Source of the DNA: Clostridia bacterium | GTDB taxonomy: Bacteria > Bacillota > Clostridia > Oscillospirales > CAG-272 | Direction: 5' to 3' | Assembly: GCA_017410065.1 (NCBI GenBank) | Contig: JAFQRL010000034.1 | Location: 1-45,734 of the forward strand | DNA length: 45,734 bases | Shown here: one piece after another, positions 24,531-32,390 of the stretch | How positions within the stretch are numbered: position 1 is the first letter of the stretch | Layout of the letters: the number at the start of each line of letters is the position of its first letter | The notes under the pieces: model-generated | What the model saw: the letters and a program-made list of their open reading frames with translations, nothing else | What the model was told of the DNA's origin: nothing | Databases searched by the model: none | Position numbers and translations under genes: made by a program

Positions 24531-25100
24531 ATGAATACGGAAATAATGAGAGCATTTTTGAGCGAGGAGACTATAAAGACTCATCTTGAATACGTACGGC
24601 AGACAAGGCTCAAATATTCGATTTATGAAAAAAGCATCCCCGAGATCAAGGGGGCGCCGCTGCGGAAAATATATGGCTCGAAATTTTCTGAACAGATCAA
24701 AAAGGAAATTCTGCCTTATATTATATCCATAAAATCTCACGAATTGTATTTTTCTTCATTTTGCGAGCGACCTCGTCCGTGCCCCGAGATCAAGGAGTAT
24801 TATTCATCTGCGGCGGCATTCTTATATGAGGTGAGAGAGGCGGCTTTGGATATTGACCACGGCTTTTTATATATTATGCGGGATAGATCGGGAAAGCCCG
24901 TATTCACAAGCGATCCCCACCCGCAAGGCATCCTGCGTAACTCGCCGCCGACTCTTGCGATAGACCTTTCGGAGCACGCGTATTTTTCCGACTATTCGTT
25001 TGATAAACGCAGATATCTTGCGGCTATGCTTCCGCGCCTTGATTTATCTGAAATATTTTCGGGAGAGAACTCAAAAATATATCTTGACACTCCTATCTGA
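24531..25100 (+). CDS. Divergent Fe/Mn superoxide dismutase-like protein
   Basis: A 189-residue protein; the start is the ATG five bases after GGAGG, not the TTG 12 bases upstream. It lacks close similarity to usual SodA/SodB but keeps the four metal ligands in order: His18 (KTHLEYV), His70 (KSHELYFSSF), Asp145 and His149 (AIDLSEHAYFSDY). The last block is the family signature DxWEHAYY with Trp replaced by Ser147. Length (189) and the ends of the fold (HGFLYIM...SDPH, RRYLAAMLPRLDL) fit the family of about 195-205 residues. It would be a superoxide dismutase or a metal-binding relative that lost activity. The His-Lys-His-His patch near the first ligand is replaced by RQTRLKY. No sigma-A promoter was seen just upstream; it may be read from the sigma operon. 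Confidence in the fold is higher than in the activity. Confidence 0.68.
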   Translation: MNTEIMRAFLSEETIKTHLEYVRQTRLKYSIYEKSIPEIKGAPLRKIYGSKFSEQIKKEILPYIISIKSHELYFSSFCERPRPCPEIKEYYSSAAAFLYEVREAALDIDHGFLYIMRDRSGKPVFTSDPHPQGILRNSPPTLAIDLSEHAYFSDYSFDKRRYLAAMLPRLDLSEIFSGENSKIYLDTPI

Positions 25101-25112
25101 AAAGTGTATAAT
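25084..25112 (+). promoter_or_regulatory. Promoter of the phosphofructokinase gene
   Basis: TTGACA (25084-25089), 17-base spacer, TATAAT (25107-25112), partly within the last codons of the previous gene. Confidence 0.88.
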
Positions 25113-25148
25113 TGTATTGTTAAAAAGCACAAGGAAGGTAAAATCATT

Positions 25149-26381
25149 ATGAAAATTCTTCGCGGAAACGCAGTTATCGGTCAGTCGGGCGGACCCACCG
25201 CCGCAATAAACGCGACCCTTTCGGGCGTGATCAAGGGTGCATTTGCGGCTCGTGACGTTATCGGCACAGTTTACGGAATGAGAAACGGCATCGAGGGCTT
25301 CCTTGCGGAAAATCTCATTGATCTCACCGAGGCATTTGCAAACGAGGAGGATCTCAAAATTCTTGAGCAGACTCCTGCGGCGGCGCTCGGCTCTTGCAGA
25401 AAGAAGATGAAGTCCCCCGAGGTCGAGCCCGAGACCTACGAAAGGCTTATCGAGATATTCAAGAAGTATGACATTAGATACTTCTTCTACATAGGCGGCA
25501 ACGATTCTATGGACACCGTTTCAAAGCTTTCCGCCTTTGCCGCAAATCACGATTATGAAATGCGTGTTATCGGCGTTCCCAAAACTATTGATAACGACCT
25601 TATGGTAACAGACCACACCCCGGGCTTTGGCTCTGCGGCAAAGTACGTTGCCACCACGGTTAAGGAGGTCATCAGAGACACCGCTGTATATACACTTAAG
25701 GCTGTGACGATCATTGAGGTAATGGGCAGAGATGCAGGCTGGCTCACAACCGCCGCGGCACTTCCCAAGATCTCGGGCGGCAAGGGCCCCGACCTCATCT
25801 ATCTCCCCGAGCGCACCTTCGACCCCGATAAGTTCATATCCGATATAGTTGAGCTTCAGAAGGATCATCCCGCAATTGTCGTTGCTATTTCAGAGGGAAT
25901 CCGCTTTGCGGACGGCAGATACGTGGGCGAGGGAATGTCGGCAAGAAAGGTCGATGCATTCGGTCACGTTGCGCTTTCGGGCGCGGGAAAGGTCCTTGAG
26001 GAGCTTGTTAAGGAAAAGCTCGGCTGCAAGGCTCGCTCCATAGAGCTTAATCTTCCTCAGCGCTGCGCGGCACATCTCGCATCTCTCACCGATATCACAG
26101 AGTCGGTTGGCGTTGGTAAGCACGCGGTTGAATGTGCTGTAAATGGCGAGAGTGGCGTTATGATGACCATCGACCGTCAGTGCGGTGAGGAATACAAGGT
26201 CTCCTTCGGCTCTGCCGATATTTCGGGAATAGCAAACGGCGTTAAGGGCGTTCCCGCAGAGTATATCAACGAGCAGGGCAACGGTATCACCGAGGCGGGC
26301 ATCAATTATCTTCGCCCCCTTATTCTCGGCGAGCTTGATATCGTTTACGACTGCGGTATGCCGAAGCACATAGTGCTTTAA
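25149..26381 (+). CDS. pfp: Pyrophosphate-dependent 6-phosphofructokinase
   Basis: A 410-residue PFK family enzyme; the start is the ATG after AAGGAAGG, since 15 further upstream in-frame residues overlap the promoter. Motifs: GQSGGPTAAINATL (11-24, phosphate binding), YIGGNDSMDTVSKL (about 114-127, Asp in place of the Gly of ATP enzymes), VIGVPKTIDNDL (about 142-153, Lys of PKTIDND) and MGRDAGWL. The Asp and PKTIDND Lys are the known marks of PPi use, so it phosphorylates fructose 6-phosphate with pyrophosphate, reversibly, in glycolysis. The length fits the non-ATP short clade of Clostridia. Confidence 0.93.
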   Translation: MKILRGNAVIGQSGGPTAAINATLSGVIKGAFAARDVIGTVYGMRNGIEGFLAENLIDLTEAFANEEDLKILEQTPAAALGSCRKKMKSPEVEPETYERLIEIFKKYDIRYFFYIGGNDSMDTVSKLSAFAANHDYEMRVIGVPKTIDNDLMVTDHTPGFGSAAKYVATTVKEVIRDTAVYTLKAVTIIEVMGRDAGWLTTAAALPKISGGKGPDLIYLPERTFDPDKFISDIVELQKDHPAIVVAISEGIRFADGRYVGEGMSARKVDAFGHVALSGAGKVLEELVKEKLGCKARSIELNLPQRCAAHLASLTDITESVGVGKHAVECAVNGESGVMMTIDRQCGEEYKVSFGSADISGIANGVKGVPAEYINEQGNGITEAGINYLRPLILGELDIVYDCGMPKHIVL

Positions 26382-26449
26382 CTTATTTTGCTTTCATCCG
26401 AGCCAAGGGCAAAGTAGCTTTTTGCAGGGTGAGTCGCATAAAGCTCAAT

Positions 26450-26530
26450 AATTCCGCACAGTAGCCTTACGGTCTGCCAATATACTATGGCAGATGCTCA
26501 GGATGCACTGTGCGGAATTTTAAATTTTTT
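26450..26530 (+). terminator. Large forked hairpin after pfp (probable terminator)
   Basis: AATTCCGCACAGT (26450-26462) pairs perfectly with ACTGTGCGGAATT (26507-26519), enclosing an inner hairpin TCTGCCA (26473-26479) with TGGCAGA (26488-26494). A run TTAAATTTTTT follows. It lies between pfp and the metK promoter. Unusually large for a simple terminator. Confidence 0.6.
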
Positions 26531-26551
26531 GATTAATTTTGTAAAAAAGGG

Positions 26552-26580
26552 TTGATTTGTTCATAGAAATATGCTAAAAT
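26552..26580 (+). promoter_or_regulatory. Promoter of metK
   Basis: TTGATT (26552-26557), 17-base spacer, TAAAAT (26575-26580), about 20 bases before the riboswitch. Confidence 0.75.
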
Positions 26581-26601
26581 ATATCTGCTAATTAAATAAT
26601 G

Positions 26602-26731
26602 CTTATCAAGAGTGGCGGAGGGACTGGCCCTGTGAAGCCCGGCAACCTGTATTTCATATAAGGTGCTAAATCCCGATAGATGAGTTTTAGTCGTTCGGGA
26701 GCAAAGCGCCGCCCGAGCGATTTTCTTTTTT
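26602..26731 (+). promoter_or_regulatory. SAM-I (S-box) riboswitch with intrinsic terminator
   Basis: The aptamer (26602-26684) reads CTTATCAAGAGTGGCGGAGG, then GACTGGCCCTGTGAAGCCCG, then GCAACC, and AAGGTGCTAAATCC (26660-26673), the S-box consensus. Helix P1 is CTTATC (26602-26607) with GATGAG (26679-26684). The expression platform is the hairpin TCGTTCGGG (26691-26699) / CCCGAGCGA (26712-26720), followed by TTTTCTTTTTT. When SAM is plentiful the terminator forms and metK is switched off, a negative feedback on the enzyme that makes SAM. Confidence 0.95.
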
Positions 26732-26842
26732 CGGGAAGTATAGAGCATCTGTCGGAGAGCTTATCGGTGCTTTCACCTCGGGGCTTGGCATATAGCCCAC
26801 AGCAAGCCGCCGCTTTTGCAAAGTCTAAAAGGAAGGACAAAA

Positions 26843-28027
26843 ATGAATAAAATTCTTTTCACATCAGAATCAGTAACGGAAGGCCATCCCGATAAGATCT
26901 GCGATAAGGTATCCGACGCGATCCTCGACGCGATCCTTGCCGAGGACCCTAACGGCAGAGTTGCCTGCGAGACCTTTGCAACCACGGGTATCATCACGGT
27001 TATGGGCGAGATAACCACCACCGCTAAATTCGACGTTCAGAAGATCGTGCGCGACACGGTCTCCGAGATCGGCTACAACAGAGCAAAATTTGGCTTTGAT
27101 GCCACCACCTGCGCCGTCCTCAGCTCTATTCACGAGCAGAGCGCGGATATTGCTCTCGGTGTTGATAAATGCCTTGAGGCTAAGGAGGGCGAGCTCACGG
27201 ACGAGCTCGACACAGGTGCGGGCGACCAGGGCTTGATGTTCGGCTATGCCTGCGACGAGACCCCCGAGCTTATGCCTTTGCCCATCTCCTTGGCGCATAA
27301 GCTTGCAAAGAAGCTCACCGAGGTCAGAAAGTCGGGAGTGCTTTCATATCTTCGCCCCGACGGCAAGACCCAGGTTACGGTTGAGTACGTTGACGGCAAG
27401 CCCAAGAGAATAGACACGATCGTTATCTCCTCCCAGCATAGCGACGAGATAGATGCCAAGACCATTCGCAAGGATATTATAGACAAGGTAATTCTTCCCA
27501 CAGTACCCAAGGAGCTTATGGACGGCAAGGTAAATATCTACGTTAACCCCACGGGCAGATTCGTTATCGGCGGTCCTCAGGGAGACACAGGCCTCACAGG
27601 CAGAAAGATCATCGTTGATACATACGGCGGCTATTCCCGCCACGGCGGCGGTGCGTTCTCGGGCAAGGACCCCACGAAGGTGGACCGTAGTGCATCCTAT
27701 GCGGCAAGATACGTTGCAAAGAATATCGTTAAGGCGGGGCTTGCTAAAAAATGCGAGGTTCAGATAGCTTATGCTATCGGTATTGCAAAGCCTGTCTCCG
27801 TTATGATAGACACCTTCGGCACGGCAACCGTTTGCGAGGAGAAGATCGCGGATGCGGTAAATAAGCTCGTTGACCTTCGCCCCGCGGCTATTATCAAGAA
27901 GTTCGATCTCCGTCGCCCCATTTATAAGGAGCTGGCGGCGTACGGTCATATGGGCAGAGAAGAGCTTGGAGTCAAATGGGAGATATGCGATATCGCAGAC
28001 GAGCTTAAGGCACTCTGCGCCGAATAA
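26843..28027 (+). CDS. metK: S-adenosylmethionine synthetase
   Basis: A 394-residue Met[31 protein letters not shown] (3-32), the methionine-adenosyltransferase signature [12 protein letters not shown] (about 120-131) and [29 protein letters not shown] (about 268-296). It makes SAM from methionine and ATP. The start is the ATG after AAGGAAGG; nine further upstream in-frame residues belong to the leader. Controlled by the S-box riboswitch immediately upstream. It supplies SAM for the methyltransferases in this window (rsmH, the YqeM-like enzyme). Monocistronic. Confidence 0.97.
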   Translation: MNKILFTSESVTEGHPDKICDKVSDAILDAILAEDPNGRVACETFATTGIITVMGEITTTAKFDVQKIVRDTVSEIGYNRAKFGFDATTCAVLSSIHEQSADIALGVDKCLEAKEGELTDELDTGAGDQGLMFGYACDETPELMPLPISLAHKLAKKLTEVRKSGVLSYLRPDGKTQVTVEYVDGKPKRIDTIVISSQHSDEIDAKTIRKDIIDKVILPTVPKELMDGKVNIYVNPTGRFVIGGPQGDTGLTGRKIIVDTYGGYSRHGGGAFSGKDPTKVDRSASYAARYVAKNIVKAGLAKKCEVQIAYAIGIAKPVSVMIDTFGTATVCEEKIADAVNKLVDLRPAAIIKKFDLRRPIYKELAAYGHMGREELGVKWEICDIADELKALCAE

Positions 28028-28051
28028 TTCCAAAGGTCAATTAATATATCA

Positions 28052-28086
28052 ACCGAGCCGCATTATCCGTGTGGCTCGGTCTTTCT
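28052..28086 (+). terminator. Terminator of metK
   Basis: ACCGAGCC (28053-28060), loop, GGCTCGGT (28073-28080), extended by GCA/TGT pairs, then CTTTCT (weak U-tract). Confidence 0.75.
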
Positions 28087-28173
28087 ATGCTTGTTGCTCC
28101 GCTTTCTTACCAAACACGGCTGCGGTAAGCACACGGCAAATTTATATAATACGAAGTAAGTTTTAAGAATACG

Positions 28174-28223
28174 CACTAAATATTTATATTTTATAAAACA
28201 CTAAATATTTATAATTTATAAAA
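28174..28223 (+). repeat. Tandem duplication of a 25-bp AT-rich unit
   Basis: Two adjacent copies, 28174-28198 and 28199-28223, begin CACTAAATATTTATA and differ at one base. They sit just upstream of the recD2 promoter. The 28087-28173 stretch has no gene or other signal. Confidence 0.85.
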
Positions 28224-28228
28224 ACGAC

Positions 28229-28257
28229 TTGAAAAAGCCATAGGAAAATGATATAAT
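28229..28257 (+). promoter_or_regulatory. Promoter of recD2
   Basis: TTGAAA (28229-28234), 17-base spacer, TATAAT (28252-28257). Confidence 0.8.
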
Positions 28258-28285
28258 ATTATTATCAAAAAAGGAGGTGGTACCG

Positions 28286-30496
28286 ATGGCACAGGACGGC
28301 AAGGCTGAAAAGCTTTCGGGCAGAATAGAGGGCGTTGTATATCACAACGAATCAAATGATTACACAGTCCTTGAAATTGCCGATAAGGACGATAATCTTA
28401 TAACCGCAGTCGGTATCATTCCGTTCGCGTTTGAGGGCGAGAACGTGGTCCTCACAGGCCATTGGGCATATCACAAGGAGTTTGGAAAGCAGTTTGCCTT
28501 TGATTCCTTTGAGAAAACTCTCCCCGAGGAGGTGGAGGGAATTCTCCAATATCTATCCTCCCGCACCGTAAAGGGCGTTGGTCCCGTTACGGCACTTAAA
28601 ATAGTAAACCGCTTTGGAACGGACACCTTCGATATAATCGAGAATCACCCCGAATGGCTTGCCGATATCCCTGGGATAACTCTTAAGAAGGCGGCGACAA
28701 TTTCCGAATCCTTCAGAGAGCAAACAGGCATTCGCGGCGTTATGATGTTCTGCCGCGACTTTATGGGCACGGGTGAGATAACCAAGGTATATAAAAGGCT
28801 TGGTGCGGGTGCTGTGGGTATAATAAAGGCAAACCCATATATTCTTTGCGAGGAGGATTACGGAATAGCCTTTGATAAGGCGGATGCTATTGCTATGTCT
28901 CTTGGTATTGCGGGGGACGACGAGCACCGTATCCTCAGCGGAATAAAGTATATTCTTTCTTATAACGCGCACACAAACGGCCACACCTGCCTTCCAACGG
29001 AAAAGCTCCTTTCGGCAACCGCACAGATACTCGCCATACCCGAGCAGAGAATATACGAGGCACTTCTTCGCTTCATAGAGGATGGCGAGCTATCCGAATA
29101 TAAGCAGGACGGCACCGCGTTTATAATGAGCCGACAGGTGGACGACGATGAGGACACCGTAGCTCGCCACCTTCACAGACTTGCAAACGAGGCTGTCAGC
29201 TATCGCACAGACGATGCGGCATCTCTGATAGAAAAGGTGGAGGTCTCACTTGGTATTGATTTTGCCGTCCTTCAAAGGAAGGCTCTCTATTGCTCGCTTG
29301 AAAACGGCGTGATGATACTGACAGGCGGACCTGGTACGGGAAAGACCACCGTTATCAAGGCACTTATATCCATATATAAAAGCCTTGGTGTAAAATGCGT
29401 GCTCGCCGCTCCCACGGGTCGTGCCGCAAAGAGAATGAGCGAGGCAACGGGCGTGGAGGCTAAAACGGTCCACCGTATGCTTGAGATGGAAAGATCACCG
29501 AGCGACGGCGTGCTTTTTGCAAGAAACGAAAAGGATCCTCTATCGGAGGGCGTGGTTATCGTTGATGAATGCTCAATGCTTGATCTATCCCTCACGGCAG
29601 CGCTCCTTCGGGCTATAAAGCGCGGAGGCAGGCTTATCCTTATAGGAGACTCCGATCAGCTTCCAAGCGTTGGAGCGGGAAATATTCTTGCCGACCTTAT
29701 AGCAACAGGCCGTATAGGCACCGTAAGACTCACAGAGATATTCAGGCAGTCCAAGGAAAGCCTCATAATCACTAACGCCCATAGGATCAATAAGGGCGAG
29801 CGTCCCGTGCTCAATATAACCAACAACGATTTCTTCTTCGTCAGAAGGGAGAGGGAGAGCGAGATAACCGATACCATCGCCGAGCTTATAGTTGAAAGAC
29901 TTCCCAAGACCTACGGCAGGAGCATCCGCGATCGCATACAGGTTATAAGCCCCTCACGTAAGGGCGCGGCGGGCGTTGAAAATCTTAACGCGACTCTCCA
30001 GGAGCGTCTGAATCCCGAATCCAAATTCAAAAGAGAAAAGGCTTCTCACGGCACGGTCTTCCGCGAGGGAGATAAGGTGATGCAGATCGTAAACGATTAC
30101 GAGATCGAATGGGAGAGAAACGGAGCACGCGGCGTGGGTCTCTTTAACGGAGATATAGGCGAGATCAGAACGATAGACCTTAAAAATGAAAAAATGCTCG
30201 TGCTGTTCGACGACAGGCTTGCGGAGTATTCCTTCGATATGCTTGATGAATTGGAGCTTGCATACGCAATAACCATACATAAGAGCCAGGGAAGTGAATA
30301 TCCCGTTATAATAGTTCCTATGTATTCCTGTCCGCCAATGCTTATGACAAGAAATCTTCTGTATACGGCGGTCACAAGAGCCAGGAGTATGGTCATCCTT
30401 GTCGGTCGCTCCGATATCCCTGCGAGAATGGTCGAAAATAACAGAGAGATCCTCAGATACACCACTCTCACGAGTAAAATACGCGATTATTATTAA
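28286..30496 (+). CDS. recD2: RecD2-type ATP-dependent helicase
   Basis: A 736-residue superfamily 1 helicase. ATG start with AAGGAGG eight bases before; a GTG nine bases upstream would overlap the binding site. N-terminal OB-like part (SGRIEGVVYHNESNDYTVLEI), helix-hairpin-helix VKGVGPVTALKIVNRFG (about 95-111), then Walker A GGPGTGKTTV (about 346-355), VDECSMLDLSLT (motif II), GDSDQLPSVGAGNIL (III), REIFRQ-like TEIFRQSKESLI, and C-terminal YAITIHKSQGSEYPVIIVP and LLYTAVTRARSMVILVG (V, VI). Unlike RecD of RecBCD, RecD2 works without RecB and RecC in DNA repair and fork maintenance. Stands alone on its own promoter. Confidence 0.95.
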   Translation: MAQDGKAEKLSGRIEGVVYHNESNDYTVLEIADKDDNLITAVGIIPFAFEGENVVLTGHWAYHKEFGKQFAFDSFEKTLPEEVEGILQYLSSRTVKGVGPVTALKIVNRFGTDTFDIIENHPEWLADIPGITLKKAATISESFREQTGIRGVMMFCRDFMGTGEITKVYKRLGAGAVGIIKANPYILCEEDYGIAFDKADAIAMSLGIAGDDEHRILSGIKYILSYNAHTNGHTCLPTEKLLSATAQILAIPEQRIYEALLRFIEDGELSEYKQDGTAFIMSRQVDDDEDTVARHLHRLANEAVSYRTDDAASLIEKVEVSLGIDFAVLQRKALYCSLENGVMILTGGPGTGKTTVIKALISIYKSLGVKCVLAAPTGRAAKRMSEATGVEAKTVHRMLEMERSPSDGVLFARNEKDPLSEGVVIVDECSMLDLSLTAALLRAIKRGGRLILIGDSDQLPSVGAGNILADLIATGRIGTVRLTEIFRQSKESLIITNAHRINKGERPVLNITNNDFFFVRRERESEITDTIAELIVERLPKTYGRSIRDRIQVISPSRKGAAGVENLNATLQERLNPESKFKREKASHGTVFREGDKVMQIVNDYEIEWERNGARGVGLFNGDIGEIRTIDLKNEKMLVLFDDRLAEYSFDMLDELELAYAITIHKSQGSEYPVIIVPMYSCPPMLMTRNLLYTAVTRARSMVILVGRSDIPARMVENNREILRYTTLTSKIRDYY

Positions 30497-30514
30497 TTTA
30501 ATTTAAAAAGGCAC

Positions 30515-30543
30515 TTGAAATTTTTCAAGAGATATAGTATAAT
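30515..30543 (+). promoter_or_regulatory. Promoter of the MreB-like gene
   Basis: TTGAAA (30515-30520), 17-base spacer, TATAAT (30538-30543), 19 bases after the recD2 stop. Confidence 0.82.
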
Positions 30544-30616
30544 TGATTTGATACGATCCCGAGCTATCGGTAAAAAACCGCGGCATTAAAGGAAATAAAA
30601 CAGAAAGGATGACGGT

Positions 30617-31645
30617 ATGGTAACTAAAATAGGCCTTGATCTCGGCTATGCAAATATTACCCTCAGCGACACGACCGCAGGTATTTTCCGCGAGCCATCT
30701 GTTGCGCTTATAGATAAAAGCACCCGTCGCATCGTTTCTGTTGGTGAGGCGGCGCTCAGCCCGAGTGGCGGAGAGGGAGAGCGGATGCTCGTCCGTCCGT
30801 TTAAAAACGGACTCCTCTTTGATCACGCAATAACGCAGAGTATTGTGAATAACGCAATTGCCGCAGTTCTTCCTGCCGAAAGAGTGAGATGCACTCTCGG
30901 CGTGCCCTCGGACTTCCTTCCAAAGCAGGAGAAGGTACTCTTCGGTATGCTGAATTCTGCGGGAGTCACCGATTGCTATTCGGTCAACCGCGCGTTGGCG
31001 GCTCTCGTTGGAGCGGGGCATTCGCCTCTGGTCAGTGCCATATCGGTGAACGTCGGCGCATTTGCCACGGAGATAGCGGTCATAAATAACGGAGTAATAA
31101 CTCAAACGGCAAAGGAAAACGTTGGCGGCGAGGATTTCGATAAAGCCGTCAAGCAGTATATATTCGAGCAGGGAGACGTTAACGTTTCGCTCTCGGTAGC
31201 AAGAGCCATCAAGGAGCGTCTCGGCTCGGTGTGGAGCGGTAAGCCCTCGGAGAGCATCGACATCGAGGGAACTCTTTCCATCACGGGAAGCAAGGTTAAA
31301 ATGAGCGTCACCACCGAGGATATAGTCGGAGTCTTTGAGAAGCCTCTGCACAGAATGTTTATGGCTATCGCAGAGGTCGTTAAGAAGATCCCCCTTGATC
31401 ATATAGAAAAGACCTTTGAGGGCGGAATCATTCTCACAGGCGGCGGCTCAATGATCTACGGCCTTGATATGATGATGAGCCGAGTGCTCGGCATCAAGGT
31501 TACTCAGCCAAAGGATCCGATAGACAGTGTTGCCAAGGGGCTTGCAATGATCAACAGTATGATCCCCGTGAAGGGCAAGCCTGCGAATAAAAATATCACC
31601 TCTGCTGTGGCAAGCTACTTCGAAGAGAAGAAGACGGCAGGGTAG
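30617..31645 (+). CDS. Degenerate MreB-like actin fold protein
   Basis: A 342-residue MreB/Mbl family protein, AAAGGATG upstream. Family landmarks: phosphate-1 IGLDLGYANITL (5-16; MreB has DLGTANT), RPFKNGLLFDHAITQSIVNNAI (60-81), and adenosine motif EGGIILTGGGSMIYGLDMMM (about 272-291). But key ATPase parts are altered: MreB's VEEPMAAAIGAGLP is NRALAALVGAGHSP (124-137), so the catalytic Glu is missing, and phosphate-2 (VVDIGGGTTEVAVI) is SVNVGAFATEIAVI (143-156), without the Asp and Gly-Gly pair. It may bind but hardly hydrolyse ATP, or be a regulator of true MreB filaments at the membrane. Probably co-transcribed with the 34-residue membrane peptide. A canonical mreB is not in this window. 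Confidence 0.82.
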   Translation: MVTKIGLDLGYANITLSDTTAGIFREPSVALIDKSTRRIVSVGEAALSPSGGEGERMLVRPFKNGLLFDHAITQSIVNNAIAAVLPAERVRCTLGVPSDFLPKQEKVLFGMLNSAGVTDCYSVNRALAALVGAGHSPLVSAISVNVGAFATEIAVINNGVITQTAKENVGGEDFDKAVKQYIFEQGDVNVSLSVARAIKERLGSVWSGKPSESIDIEGTLSITGSKVKMSVTTEDIVGVFEKPLHRMFMAIAEVVKKIPLDHIEKTFEGGIILTGGGSMIYGLDMMMSRVLGIKVTQPKDPIDSVAKGLAMINSMIPVKGKPANKNITSAVASYFEEKKTAG

Positions 31646-31717
31646 GGAAGTTAAATGGAGCCTGGAAGGCTCGTGTGTAAAATAAACGCCGCAAAGCGGC
31701 AGAACGGAGCAAAGGGT

Positions 31718-31822
31718 ATGAAGATATCAAAGAACGCAGTAAGAATAATGGCGGCAATTCTTGCAGGTCTTATGATCGTTGCGGCGGTTGCGGGAACTCT
31801 TATTTACGTGTTCGCAAAATAA
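31718..31822 (+). CDS. 34-residue single-pass membrane peptide
   Basis: A short gene, ATG with GGAGC and AAAGGG upstream, that reads MKISKNAVRIM, then a hydrophobic segment (AAILAGLMIVAAVAGTLIYV) and FAK. The basic N-terminus followed by one helix and short tail recalls the DUF4044/Prli42 type of tiny Firmicutes proteins (stressosome-associated in Listeria), but the match is weak and by eye only. It starts 73 bases after the MreB-like gene and ends before a terminator, so the two share a transcript. Third-position GC preference in the codons supports real coding. Confidence 0.6.
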   Translation: MKISKNAVRIMAAILAGLMIVAAVAGTLIYVFAK

Positions 31823-31850
31823 AGAACACCTAATGAATTGATTATAAAAT

Positions 31851-31897
31851 AAAGCCTGTCTTGTGAGCCTTGTGCTTCTCGGCGGGCTTTGTTTTTT
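31851..31897 (+). terminator. Terminator after the membrane peptide gene
   Basis: AAAGCCTG (31851-31858), loop, CGGGCTTT (31883-31890), GTTTTTT. Confidence 0.78.
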
Positions 31898-32012
31898 GCG
31901 ACTGGTTTGGCGAGGTAAAAAGAGGACTGATGATGGGGCAAACAGGGAATTATCAAATTCCGTACACACTAAAAAACGTAAAATACACTTTTCCGTTGAG
32001 GCGGTTTCGGGG

Positions 32013-32285
32013 TGTTAAAAAGTGTGGAAAAGGGTAATCACCGATTTGAAAACTGTTGAAAACTCCGCTGTGGCTGTTGAAAACAAATAAGAAAAAACTA
32101 TACTATTCCGATGTGAAACGAACAGATGATAAATAAAACGGCTTGAAAACGCCAAAAAACAGCCTGTATTTTTCAACATTTTGAAAAATCATCTCGTAAC
32201 GGAATTTTACATTCATTTTGAAACGTTGAATACCCACAACGGAATTTGATACTTTTTTGAAAAGCCTGTTAGGTCTGTTGAAAAG
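32013..32285. repeat. Array of TGTTGAAAAC-like 10-mers in a 420-bp gene-free region
   Basis: Between the two converging transcription units (31898-32316) I see no convincing gene. Instead, ten-base elements close to TGTTGAAAAC start at 32013 (TGTTAAAAAG), 32023 (TGTGGAAAAG), 32044 (ATTTGAAAAC), 32054 and 32075 (both TGTTGAAAAC): spacings 10, 21, 10, 21. More lie at 32141 (GCTTGAAAAC), 32178-32169 (inverted, TGTTGAAAAA), 32179 (TTTTGAAAAA), 32216 (TTTTGAAACG), 32255 (TTTTGAAAAG) and 32276 (TGTTGAAAAG, 21 from the last). Spacing of one and two helical turns suggests a protein that binds one face of DNA. A second element ACGGAATTT occurs at 32199 and 32239, and inverted at 31955. Confidence 0.65.
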
Positions 32286-32316
32286 TCTTCTCACAAAATT
32301 TAAATCAAAAAACCAA

Positions 32317-32352
32317 TAGCCCCGCAAGGCAATGAGCTGCCTTGCGGGGCTA
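32317..32352 (-). terminator. Terminator of ftsZ
   Basis: A 15-base-pair stem, TAGCCCCGCAAGGCA (32317-32331) with TGCCTTGCGGGGCTA (32338-32352), followed on the minus strand by TTGGTTTTTT. Confidence 0.93.
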
Positions 32353-32390
32353 TTTTAAATTAGCGGACCGAGCGGCATTTATTCCGCCGA

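Noticed and set aside
30503..31402. 299-codon frame on the minus strand over the MreB-like gene
   Set aside because: No ribosome binding site; the plus-strand MreB-like product has clear family motifs.
32013..32100. Replication origin (DnaA boxes)
   Set aside because: TGTGGAAAA is one base away from a DnaA box, but there is no TTATCCACA cluster, no dnaA or dnaN gene near, and the motif is a different one.
32103..32327. 74-codon minus-strand frame in the repeat region
   Set aside because: Phe/Arg-rich product is a translation of the TTTTCAA repeats, with no binding site or promoter.
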